From positions 42,090,686 to 42,154,685 of the forward strand of contig OZ005654.1 of NCBI GenBank assembly GCA_963930645.1: DNA of 64,000 nucleotides. The letters are read 5' to 3'. Shown here piece by piece: positions 24,466-35,479 of this stretch. The stretch is from Salticus scenicus (Eukaryota; Arthropoda; Arachnida; Araneae; Salticidae). The position numbers and the translations under genes were made by a program. Position 1 is the first letter of the stretch. Each line of letters starts with the position of its first letter. The notes under the pieces are model-generated. The model made no database searches. It worked only from the letters and a program-made list of their open reading frames with translations, and was not told where the DNA came from.

Positions 24466-24488
24466 TAAACTTATTATAAACAGATAAA

Positions 24489-25222
24489 TCTATGCATTAT
24501 AATTAAATTAATATTGTTATTATTAAATTTTGATCGGATTTCTTTTGTAGATTGTTTAGTATCCGTTAAAAATTTCTAATTTTTCCAATGTCTATCATGT
24601 AACTTTTTTCTCTTAGGGGTTTCTTTAATTTAATCACATAAAAAAATATTTTGGTAATTAATTGCTTTTAGTTATCGAATTTCTTTAAATATTGATGATT
24701 TCGTGATATCTACAATTAGTTCCGACAACAGAACACTTCCGATGAAAATTTTAAATGTAGCCCTGAGATAACACCATCACCAACATTTAATCTCAAATAG
24801 TGTGATGGTCCTCAAATGGAATGTACTAAAGCAAAATTTTTGTAAATTTATTTACTCATTATCCTAAATTTACTTAAATTTATTTTGATCATTTTTGTGT
24901 TTTTATTTTGATTGCCTTGATTTAGCTAAATATTTTTAACATAAGATGACCGGTAAAAAAAAAAAAAAATCACCAAATACTTCGGGTCTAATCAAAAAGG
25001 AGCGAAAGTCGGCAAATAGGCGATTAGTGCGCTATATGTGTCGATTTTTTTTTTCTCGCCAAATCGCATGCCAGGAAAACAACTCGACGTCTTGTTGGCA
25101 TCGTTGGAATTTGAAATTTCACAAAGATCGACGTTTATTCTTGACTAGACCCTACTCTTCAAATGAAAAAGAGAAAAGCCTTAACTTTCGAATCGTGATA
25201 AATGTGTGGAAACGATGAGGTA
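24489..25222. other. AT-rich spacer
   Basis: No recognised gene. A 90-codon plus frame at 24946-25218 is lysine/arginine-rich with no domain and abuts the next MITE. Confidence 0.4.
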
Positions 25223-25436
25223 CAGTCGGCTGCAAAATTCTTCGAGCACTAGCCAATAATTCCTAAATTAAAAAAGTACACTTAAGACTGTTTTGTATAA
25301 TAAATCCTTGTCGAATCATGTTCTTAGACTGACTAAGAACACGACTCGATAAGGATTTATTTAACAAAGCAGTCTTAAGTGTACTTTTTTTAGACAGGGA
25401 TTATTGCTAGTGCTCGAATAATTTTGCAGCCGACTG
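25223..25436. mobile_element. Palindromic MITE with TA target duplication, complete
   Basis: A 214-bp element that is almost one long inverted repeat: ends CAGTCGGCTGCAAAATTC and its inverse, arms meeting at about 25330 (CTTAGACTGACTAAG). TA flanks both sides (25221-25222, 25437-25438), as in Tc1/mariner-type MITEs. Confidence 0.85.
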
Positions 25437-25510
25437 TACATGCACGAAATATTTTCTGATATGTTTTATAATTATGTATTAAGAAGAAGAAGAAACCATC
25501 AAAAGGTTTC

Positions 25511-25765
25511 GAACAACTATAGTATTTCCCCACAGCTGAATTTGGCGATTATGGCTAAATCATTAATATAAAAATCATAAATCGTATAGCATAAATGATA
25601 AAATCATAAGCTAAATTATAATTCATAAAATCATAAATCCAAAATAAATAGCATGCAGGCTGCCATATTATATTGAAAACAGTTCAGAACGACATCGTTA
25701 TCATTCAAATCGGCGCCAAAGAAAAATCGCCAAATTCAGCTGTGGGGAAATACTATAGTTGTACC
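25511..25765. mobile_element. MITE M4, copy 2
   Basis: Same TIRs and interior as copy 1. No target duplication is visible. It directly abuts the Helitron Rep fragment on its right. Confidence 0.75.
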
Positions 25766-25914
25766 ATTCTTCTTTAGTTAATTCGTCACGATCTAAATTC
25801 CATGATAAAGTTTTCACTAAATCAAACCAATGTGTTTCAGCTGCAGATATTGTTAACGTTGGAAGTCCAAACTGTCTTATAGCCGCAAAACAACGTTTTT
25901 TCTCTTTTTCCCAA
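25766..25914 (-). pseudogene. Helitron Rep/helicase N-terminal region, fragment
   Basis: The minus strand translates without stop into about 48 residues including FAAIRQFGLPTLTISAAETHW and WNLDRDEL. This matches the conserved helitron-like N-terminal region, where a (F/L)xxIRQ-G-PT-xxTLSAAx-W signature is typical. It is cut by the M4 MITE on one side and by the tandem array on the other. It is the only Helitron protein trace seen in the window and shows that autonomous relatives existed. Confidence 0.6.
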
Positions 25915-25917
25915 TGA

Positions 25918-26765
25918 GGGGGAGGTGCGCCTTGGGGGGCTCATGTCAAAGGTGTGCCTTGGGGGGGAACTCATGTCAAAGTTGGGCCTTGGGGGGACTC
26001 ATGTCAAAGTTGGGCCTTGGGGGGACTCATGTCAAAGTTGTACCTTGGGGGGGACTCATGTCAAAGTTGGGCCTGGGGGGGGGGACTCATGTCAAAGTTG
26101 TGCCTTGGGGGGACTTCATTCAATAAATCCCCATTCAATAAACCGACTGAAATAGGCCCTTAGCACTATTAAGAGTGTATTATAAAAATTCGACAACGCT
26201 GTACCGACTGAAATAGGGGTACCTTGGGGGAGACTCATGTCAAAGTTGGGCCTGGGGGGAGACTCATGTCAAAGTTGGGCCTTGGGGGGACTTCATTCAA
26301 TAAATCCCCATTCAATAAACCGACTGAAATAGGCCCTTAGCACTATTAAGTGTGTATTATAAAAATTCGACAACGCTGTACCGACTGAAATAGGGGTACC
26401 TTGGGGGTGACTCATGTCAAAGTTGGGCCTGGGGGGGACTCATGTCAAAGTTGTGCCTTGGGGGGACTTCATTCAATAAATCCCCATGCAATAAACCGAC
26501 TGAAATAGGCCCTTAGCACTAATTAAGAGTGTATTATAAAAATTCGACAACGCTGTACCGACTGAAATAGGGATACCTTGGGGGGGGGGGGGAATCATGT
26601 CAAAGTTGGGCCTTGGAGGGGGACTCATGTCAAAGTTGTTCCTTGGGGGGACTTCGTTCAATAAATCCCCATTCAATAAACCGACTGAAATAGGCCCTTA
26701 GCACTAATTAAGAGTGTATTATAAAAATTCGACAACTGTACCGACTGAAATAGGCCTCTAGCACT
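25918..26765 (+). repeat. Nested tandem array: 28-bp G-rich units inside a 177-185 bp higher-order unit
   Basis: The short unit ACTCATGTCAAAGTTGGGCC + TTGGGGGG repeats about seven times to 26112. Then a longer unit (starting acttcattcaataaatcccc at 26113, 26290, 26466 and 26651) alternates with one to three short units. Because the short unit varies in its G-run, all three frames stay open for 69-76 codons; this is not a gene. Confidence 0.85.
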
Positions 26766-26904
26766 AACAATTAAAAAAAAAAAAAAATTAAATTAAACGC
26801 TAAAACATTGCTTATATTAGGATAGGACCTAAAAACTTTTTATAACTCATAATGTAATGCCTTTTCCATAGCATTTACCTATTTTAATTTTAATTTATTA
26901 GTTA

Positions 26905-26938
<34 letters not shown>

Positions 26939-27022
26939 TTTAAGTGTTAATTTATTTCTATTTACTAAATCTCTATTATGTAAATTTTTGTCATAGGATT
27001 ATATATAAATATTAGATTTTAT

Positions 27023-27300
27023 GGAACAACTATAGTATTTCCCCTCAGCTAGATTTGGCGATTATTCGTTGGCGATTATGGCTAAATCATAAATCTAAAA
27101 AATCATATAGCATATAGCATAAATGATAAAATCGTAAGCTAAATTATAAATCAGAAATCATAAAATCATAAATCCAAAATAAATAGCATGTAGGCTGCCA
27201 TATTATATCGCAAACAATCCAGAACGACATCGTTATCGTTCATATCGGCGCCAAAGAAAAATGGCCAAATTCAGCTGAGGGGAAATACTATAGTTGTACC
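27023..27300. mobile_element. MITE M4, copy 3, with 8-bp target duplication
   Basis: Same TIRs (GGAACAACTATAGTATTTCC and inverse). The flanks read GATTTTAT at 27015-27022 and 27301-27308. An 8-bp duplication fits hAT-type or P-type transposition. Confidence 0.78.
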
Positions 27301-27308
27301 GATTTTAT

Positions 27309-29523
27309 TTCCGCTTTCAATTTTTATTGTTAATATTTTGGTTTAAAATAAAAGGAATATTCTAAAATATAAAATTAAAATATTGATACTAACATTTTTT
27401 TTCAGGTTTATTCTCGCGAAAATCAGTATATAAATCATCTTAGAGTAAAAACAACAAAATATGAAAATAATGCATCCCTACAGATAGATATTTATAGGTT
27501 TATATATATATATATATGTGTGTGTGTATATTTTCTAAAATAAATTGTTTATAAATAGACATATATATGTCATAAATTTATTGAAAATACCAAATCATTT
27601 ATTAAATTCAATTTACTCGTATTAAAAACTAATTCATTCCTTTTGTTTTTAATTCAAGATGAATATTAAAGAAAAAAAAAGCACAATAAAATAGCGTAAA
27701 TGTTTTACTTAACACTTGGCGATATCTTAACACTTGGCGTGATAAAAATTCTTATAAAAATTTGTTTAAGAGCTTTTCGTTCTCAAACAACAAATATGAT
27801 AACTTATCTTGAACTGACGAGTCATCAGAAATTTCACCCGCGAGCCAAAGTTGGAATTTTCTGATTGGTTAATTTAATCTTACGTCATAAGTCACTATGT
27901 TCTGATTGGCTGCCACAATATTAGTTATAGCTTTTACAAATACACTGCAACTTTAACTGATTCTTCAAAATGGTTGCTGAGAAAATTCTCAAAAAAAAGG
28001 TCGCCAACAAAATTTACTTATCGCACCTTTTCGACAGAAAAGTGCGCCAAACAGAGCTTAAATCCGAAAAATACTATCATAAATATCTTTTTTTTTCGCA
28101 AGTGATGAGCTCTGCATAAATTTTATTGAAAAATGTATCTTAAGACTCTCACGTTTCAAATTTTAACATAATTATCATACATTACATCCAAATTATCACA
28201 AGCAACTTACTGGGAAGTTGCATATGATAAATGTAACTGATTAATAATCCATGCTACACATGATTAAAATAGCAAGAAATTTTTTTAAACAATATTAAAT
28301 TTACATAAATTAGGTATTTAATCTTACTTTAAAGAACATTTTACCTTAATCAATTACAGACGATATAAGTAATAGCAATGAGATTTTGTTAGAATAACTC
28401 TCTAAAAATACCGATAAAAAACTGAATTGATAATCTGATTTAAAATTTTAAAAAACATTTCTTATGCAGGAATCATCATATATATATATATATATATTAA
28501 TCACACTATTCATTTTTATAATTTTAAAATGCCTATTAATTTAAAATGCAAATTCCATTAGATACATTAGTTTTCCAGGCATACCTAATTCAAATATATC
28601 ACATTTAAATATTCCCTAATCTCAATAAAAAAATTTTGAGAGTACAAATTTGATTTTTTATAAAGTCTAAAGCCTATTAAATAAAGTTAACACACTTTTA
28701 TTTTAATTTTGGGATGAATATTTTCTTAAAAAATAAGTACACATATTACCAAAAGCAAGGATATCCAACTTTTACCTTAAGAAATTGAAATGAAAATGCA
28801 CTATTTTCCGCAATATAAACGATGATTATTTATTTAAATTTGTGATAGATTTAAATACTTTTTCATCAAATAGTTGCTTTTAATTCCTTTTCAGCAGATT
28901 TCAAATGAATCTGAAACAATAACAGCTACCAAAGTAATACATAATTAAAACTACAGTAAAAATAGACGAAAGGATTGCAAAATATCAATACATTTAAATT
29001 TAAATCTACTAAAATTAGAGTACAGATATTTATAAATAAAATATTGCACTAAATGTTTGTAAATAAGCGTTCAAATGCTTTCTTTTGAAAAATTAATTTT
29101 ATTTCTCTCGAGCATATTAAGCCTAACGTGGAGAATATGGATGAATTTCACTAAAAGATAAAAATAAAAATTATTTTATGTAGATTTTATTAGCACGTAG
29201 GAATTAAACTGACATTTAAAACGCACGATCTAAAGCAAATGAGTCTATTTCATCATTTAAGTTATGGTAAGATTTAGTAATGCATCAAATACATTTCTAG
29301 AATTTGTTATTTTGAATTCGAACTAGCAATATTTCTTTCAAATAAACCAGAAAGCTTTATCCGACCTAGATCAAAAGTACTGTATAATTGCGAAATAAAA
29401 ATATCCTCTGGAATTATCGGTCTGGTAATATCTTCTGCAGTGCATAAAAATTTCTTTTTTCAGTGGCTAATTTTCAGATTTTTTAGTGGAATATGCTATT
29501 ACTGTTACTCAATTTAAATCAGC
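27309..29523. other. AT-rich spacer with a CCAAT/CRE-like cluster
   Basis: No clear gene. At about 27869-27913 two CTGATTGG words (inverted CCAAT boxes) flank TTACGTCATAA (ATF/CREB-like). A 49-codon frame from ATG 27970 to stop 28119 follows (MVAEKILKKKVANKIYL...), unrecognised. TA/TG microsatellites lie near 27502-27530 and 28478-28498. Confidence 0.4.
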
Positions 29524-29800
29524 GGAACAACTATAGTATTTCCCCTCAGCTAGATTTGGCGATTTTTTGTTGGCGATTATGGCTAAATCATAAATCTAAA
29601 AATCATAAATCATATAGCATAAATTATAAAAACGTAAGCTAAATTATAAATCATAAATCATAAAATCATAAATCCAAAATAAATAGCATGTAGGCTGCCA
29701 TATTATATCGCAAACAATCCAGAACGACACCGTTATCGTTCAAATCGGCGCCAAAGAAAAATCGCCAAATCTAGCTGAGGGGAAATACTATAGTTGTACC
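29524..29800. mobile_element. MITE M4, copy 4
   Basis: Same TIRs and interior as copy 3, with the TCAGCTAGATTTGGCG variant in common. No target duplication visible. Confidence 0.75.
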
Positions 29801-30816
29801 GAAGAGACATTTGGAAATTCCAGAATAATTTTTTGGATTTATCAGAAAAATTTTGTAGTTTTTGTTAGTGGTGTAATATAAGCGAATAATGGCGGTGGAG
29901 TACATATCTATGTATTCAGATAAGCTATGATAAATCCCTCGTATCAAATATCACAATTTCTTTTCTATTTAGTTTGGAAGCAGCAAGATAAGAAAATCAT
30001 ACTATATCTTCCTCAGTATTAAGCGTACGGAATTCAACTGCACAATAATCTAGAATTAATTGTATACAATGCACAAAAAAATGTATTGAAAGATTTAAAT
30101 AAGGTACTGTGATGATGGTTTTGATAAAGTGAGATTTTCAAGGACTGAATAATCTGATTTCACATAGAAAAAAATAGAAATGTGGGAAAAACCCATCAAA
30201 ACAAAACTTTCATAGGTTTTATGATCAAACGCATCTGATATACATCTTATTGCATGAAAAACAGTTTATATTTTCAGCTAATTCCTCTGATATCTTCCTT
30301 CCATACTTTTTTGTTTTCATAGATATTTTTATAATATTTCGGATTAAAATTCAGTCTCAAACTCTGAAATAATCAATTGTTTTCATAGATTGAATAAGTT
30401 GAGCATATATAACGAATAATTTGTATAGTTTGTCCTTAAACTTTTAAACGGGATCTTAAATATTTCCTTTTATGTAAGTTATGAGCTTCGTTTCTCGTTT
30501 CTGAACTACATAAGAGGATATCAAGCTATTTAAGTGATTACAGAGGAATGTTATATCATACATAATTCAATAAATTGTATAACTTTTTATGCAGACAAAC
30601 TTTCCTTCTTTGATATGGATATTATCTTATTCAAATATCCTAATTATCCATATAAAACTGTCTTAGAGTATGTCTGGAGAGTATACACAATGTTTTAATT
30701 GTAAGCTAGTATACTACAGTTATTATAATAGTTCTTCCAATAATCATTCTGACCTATTTTAAAAGTAGAATATTGCTAGTCACATTATTGTCGGAATCAG
30801 AGATAGTTTGAGATAC
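29801..30816. other. AT-rich spacer
   Basis: No gene, array or element end seen. Confidence 0.5.
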
Positions 30817-30820
30817 ATTT

Positions 30821-31580
30821 GAGGGATTCCATACCAACTCACCTAATGAGGGTTGCATGACCGACTCAGATTTTCTTTAAATTTGGTACACAGATGGATG
30901 ATATAGAGGCATGAAAAAGTCCAAATTTTTAACTACTTGCTCCACTTATTTATAGATATACAGGTCCTCAAAGTTTGTCCGTTCCTTCAAAATACCAAAA
31001 AGTTGATGGTATTTAAATTTTTTTTCTTAAAAATTGTATTCATGCAATATGAAAGTGTTAGGTATCTATGGAAACTAGTTATTCCAGGCATTCAGAAAAA
31101 AAATACTACAATGTTTATAATGAAAATCATTAAGGTACAGTACTCTTAGAAGTTGCAACCACAAAAATTTGATTTTCCCGATTTTGCTAAAATTGAGACA
31201 TCAATTCCAAAAAAAGGAAAATAAAACCAAAGATTTACTCACTTTCTGGTAGAGTTCAGGTGTTCACTATAAATTACTACACAATAAAATACTTGGGTTT
31301 CTCACTTCTTCTTGGAAATATTTAAGCTTAAAGACAAACCATAGGGCAAAAACATGCAATTTCGGCCATCTTGGCAGCCATTTTTCTCATAAAGGGGGAG
31401 CACTAGAAACTTTTTTATTTTTTTTAATTAAGCTACTGATGTGTTAGCTATTCATGGGAAAAGAGTATACTTTTGGTTATTTTTTGCATAAAGAAATATC
31501 CTGCTGATAGTATATGCATGTTTTTCTCTAATACCATATGCTTGTGTTCCCTCTCTCATAGACTTAACATTAATAAAAAG
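30821..31580. repeat. Left TIR
   Basis: Near-identical inverted partner of 34704-35475, with scattered small indels (mostly in A/T runs). The 70-codon frame at 30937-31149 lies in it and has no partner of coding quality. Confidence 0.85.
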
Positions 31581-31591
31581 GAAAAATAATA

Positions 31592-32142
31592 ATGCATGTG
31601 TTAATAGCTGCACTATCTATACAAGAATTCAAGAAATTTAATATATTAAATTATTTAATAATAATTTTAAAAATAATTTTTACATTTTATAGCAAAATTA
31701 GATATTTGATGGAAACAAGAAATAGAATTTCTTCAAAACTGAACACTGAATGTTGTCTCTTCAAAATTATAAAGTATTGAATAATTTCTTGAAAAATCAA
31801 TCAAAATAAAAAAGCTATAACTATTTATTTCCTAAGCAAATATATTTGAAATACAGCAATATATTAAAAATTGATGTGTACAGAATTTTATTCAACTGCA
31901 AGCATGCGTTCCTGTACTTTTTCCACAGCATCATTTGATATTAAAGACATGCATCATGTGGCTGCTGCTGCTGCTGCTGATGGCATTAGTATTCTAACAG
32001 ATGCTTGTATGAAATCCAGCATGTATCTAGTTTCTCTGGCCAGTAGAAATTTTGGCAGGGGCCATGAGGATGCATAAATTGTATTTGAACATCACCTTTT
32101 TCAAAGCAGTTTTCTAAGACAACTCCTAACCACCATTTCTTA
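31592..32142. other. Transposon interior, left part
   Basis: A/T-rich with a short GCT trinucleotide run at about 31961-31980. A 68-codon plus frame at 31871-32077 and a 62-codon frame at 31592-31780 are not recognised. The minus strand may hold the diverged C-terminus of the transposase. Confidence 0.4.
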
Positions 32143-34460
32143 TCATACTAAGACTAAATTTTTGACATGTTGCTTACCTACTGCAGATACTTCAATCTGA
32201 TTCGATATGTTTGTAGATACAATGGAAACTAAAAGCACAGATTTACTAATAGGAATAAATTTATGATAATCCCTGATACCCTCAATTCTTACAGCGAAAG
32301 TTAGTCTTTCAGAAAGCAATGCTCTTGTTTCTGCTACATATTCTTCAGATGCAAAGAAAAACTTAATATTTTTAAAATTACCTGTGCAATAATGAAACAA
32401 ATCATGTGGAGAAATTATCTGATCCTTGTAAGGACGTTGCAAGCTGGTTCTGTAAGCAGACCTTTTAACTGTGCCTCCAGTGGCATCACATGGGCTTTTG
32501 CCATGGGAGGTGGCAAAAAAATGTCACTCAGCATTTAGTTTGAAATCATCTTTATGTTGGCATAAATTAAAAAAGTTTTCTTGTTTTTGTACTGCACTGA
32601 GCTACCACCACTGAAATAAATTATTTTCTATATGTCTGGATATTGTAATGTTAAATATGGAATTACAAGCCTTTGAAAAGAAACTACTGCCACCGTATCA
32701 TGCGTCAAACAGTCACTCATAATACGCATAGAAAAAAACTTTTAGGTTATCATTTGGCCGAACATATGCTAAACAATCTGGTGTGAAACAACCACAGGAC
32801 TTCCATTACCCACTATTACACGTATTATATGCATTTTTGAGAGATAATGTGATCAGAAAACATAAAAGTGACCTAAAGAGAAAATCGTTAGAGCCATGTT
32901 TGAGATACCAACATTTACGAAAAATCAATTATTGACAGGAAAACAATAATTACATACAAAAGCATATTTAAACGTGAGTTAAAATGGCGAGTTTGAAAAA
33001 AATCCGTACAGCTGTTTTTAAAGGAACGCCCTTGGGAGACCTGAAATTGAGCTATTTATACAGGACGCGTATCAATTTTCCTGAACTAACCAACTATATC
33101 ATTCGAAAGGACATCTAATAGAGTGTTTATATAGCAAATTTGAAGAAAATCGTTAGAGCCGTTTTTGAGATACGGACTTACGGTCCCACTTCCGGTTAAA
33201 CTCAATTATTGACAGGAAAACAATAATTACATACAAAAGCATATTTAAAAGTGAGTTAAAATGGCGAGTTTGAAAGAAATCCGTACAACCGTTTCTAAAG
33301 GAACGCCTTTGCGAGGCCTGAAATTGAGCTATTTATACAGGACGCCTATCAATTTTCCTGAACTAACCAACTATATCATTCGAAAGGACATCTAACAGAG
33401 TGTTTATATAGCAAGTTTGAAGAAAATCGTTAGAGCCGTTTTTGAGATACGGACTTACGGTCCCACTTCCGGTTTTCGATGTCCCACTTCCGGTTTTTCA
33501 ATTTTCACCAAAATTTGGAAATTTCATCTGTACACCAGACGTATTTCAATTCTAAAATTTCGTAGCTCTATCTTTATTAGTTTCTGAGCTATAGTAGCCA
33601 GAAGATTCTCCACACACACACACACACACACACATTCATACACACTGACCAATTGCCAAAAACCTCTTTTTTGGACTCAGGGGACCTTAAAACGTGTAAA
33701 TCAGGTGAAAACCCGATATCGAATTTTCAGACCGAATACAATACTTCCATTACCTACGGTAGTAGGGTAATGGAAGTAAAAAGGAGGGAGTGTAGCTTGC
33801 ATGTTTTCCCAGTGATATCCCTGTATTGCATCCTGTATAATAAAAGTAAAATTTTCAGAAAAATCAAGTAATAAAATGCACTCATCTGGTTTTAGTTCTG
33901 CTTTTCTTGTTTTTAAATACTCTGATTGAGATTTTGCAATGTAATGGTGTTTTGCCAAGGACTTCATTTTCAATAAAAGTTCTGATTTAAAATCAGGTGC
34001 GGACAAAGTAATTTAATGAGTGTTGAATGGACTGTAGTTATCCACTGTCGAAATGTCACGTCAGATTCTTCATCATAATCATCCATTAACATATCTAAAA
34101 ATTCTTCAAATACAGTTTGAAGTGGACACTGTGAATAAAATCCTAACATACATCCTTCATTGTTAATGTCACACACATAATGAGACAAAAAAAATCACTG
34201 ATAGATGGTTTAATAGATTGTTTTAGAGATGCCATCATTAGCCTGTCATTTTGGTGAATCATACAGACATAGACTGAATGAGTTCCGGTACTACTAGCTA
34301 ACACACACCACTTTGGTCGCAAATCAGCAAATTTAGATAATCCAATCTTGTGATTGGAATATTCCTGTTTAAAAAGTGCGTATACTTCTTTGAGATTACA
34401 TAAAATGAGGTGTTTCTGTTTTGTAAATATTCTATTTCTTCACTAAATTCTAACTTGATT
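32143..34460 (-). pseudogene. Transposase of the long-TIR element, frameshifted and split by HM2
   Basis: Reading the minus strand from about 34460: LSKFADLRPKWCVLAS and THSVYVCMIHQND. After a frameshift near 34000 come LKPDECILLLDFSENFTF, IQGYHWENMQATL and PFYFHY. HM2 copy b then interrupts (33777-32777). Past it: SDCLTHDTVAV, GGSSVQYKNKKTF and FFATSHGKSPCDATGGTVKR, then a 99-codon frame to 32143. These motifs occur together in a widespread group of uncharacterised animal proteins that I take to be DDE transposases. LDFSEN, the region around GGSSVQYKN and GKSPCD would be candidate catalytic blocks. Several frameshifts and stops show it is dead. Confidence 0.7.
32777..33777 (-). mobile_element. 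HM2 element copy b, inserted in the transposase
   Basis: 5' hairpin at 33777 (ACTTCCATTACCCTACTACC / ...GGTAATGGAAGT) following a T-run, CA microsatellite at 33610-33633, and two to three diverged internal units with GGAAAACAATAATTACA and ccggaagtggga words. 3' hairpin TGTG/CACA (32782-32796), then CCAGA and TT. The flanks rejoin in the transposase reading region, which places this insertion after the transposon. 1001 bp. Confidence 0.78.
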
Positions 34461-34703
34461 TTTTAAAAATTAAAAGGTTTCCTATATCCTTTCTTTAAGA
34501 TATCACAAAAATAGAGTACACATTAGTTTTGTTTTAATACCAGAATATAATAAAATCAGAATGTTGCTCCATTATTCAATGCTTCATTCACCTAATAACA
34601 CTATTTCTAAAAGTAACTAAGAAACGTTCAGAGGGTAAATAAAGTCTGATACATGTATTAAATAATATTTATATAATATTCAATAAGTTTTGTTTTTTTA
34701 CAT

Positions 34704-35475
34704 CTTTTTTTATTAATGTTAAGTCTGTGAGAGGGGAATCACAAGCATATGGTATTAGAGAAAAACATGCATATACTATCAGCAAGATAGCTCTTTATGC
34801 AAATAATAACCAAAAGTAAACTCTTTTCCCGTGAATAGCTAACACATCAGTAGCTTATTTAAACAAAATAAAAAGGTTTCTAGTGCTCCCCCTTTATGAG
34901 AAAAATGGCTGCCAAGATGGCCGAAATTGCATGTTTTTGCCCTATGGTTTGTCTTTAAGCTTAAATATTTTCAAGAAGAAGTGAGAAACCCAAGTATTTT
35001 ATTGTGTAGTAATTTATGGTGAACACCTATACTCTACAAGAAAGTGAGTAAACTTTTGGTTTTATTTTCCTTTTTTTAGAATTGATGTCTCAATTTTAGC
35101 AAAATCAGGAAAATCAAATTTTTGTGGTTGCAACTTCTAAGAGTACTGTACCTTAATGATTTTCATTATAAACATTGTAGTATTTTTTTTCTGAATGCCT
35201 GGAATAACTAGTTTCCATAGATACCTAACACTTTCATATTGCATGAATACAATTTTTAAGAAAAAAAAAATTAAATACCATCAATTTTTTGGTATTTTGA
35301 GGGAACGGACAAACTTTGAGGACCTGTATGTCTATAAATAATTAGAGCAAGTAGTTAAAAATTTGGACTTTTTCATGCCTCTATATCATCAATCTGTGTA
35401 CCTAATTTAAAGAAGATCTGATTCGGTCATGCAACCAACTTTTATTTTTTTAGGTGAGTTGGTATGGAATCACTC
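34704..35475. repeat. Right TIR
   Basis: Inverted partner of 30821-31580, with a small insertion near 35440-35450. Confidence 0.85.
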
Positions 35476-35479
35476 ATTT

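Larger units (their letters stand above)
30821..35475 (-). mobile_element. DNA transposon with about 760-bp TIRs and ATTT target duplication (Sola-like?)
   Basis: Left and right ends are long inverted copies (30821-31580 and 34704-35475) starting GAGGGATTCCATACCAACTC / its inverse. ATTT is duplicated at 30817-30820 and 35476-35479. The interior carries a broken transposase gene on the minus strand, interrupted by an HM2 element. A 4-bp duplication is characteristic of the Sola superfamily, but I could not confirm the family. Confidence 0.78.

Noticed and set aside
25914..26163. Gly/Leu-rich frames open in all three plus frames
   Set aside because: Caused by the short tandem unit; no start context, domain or codon pattern.
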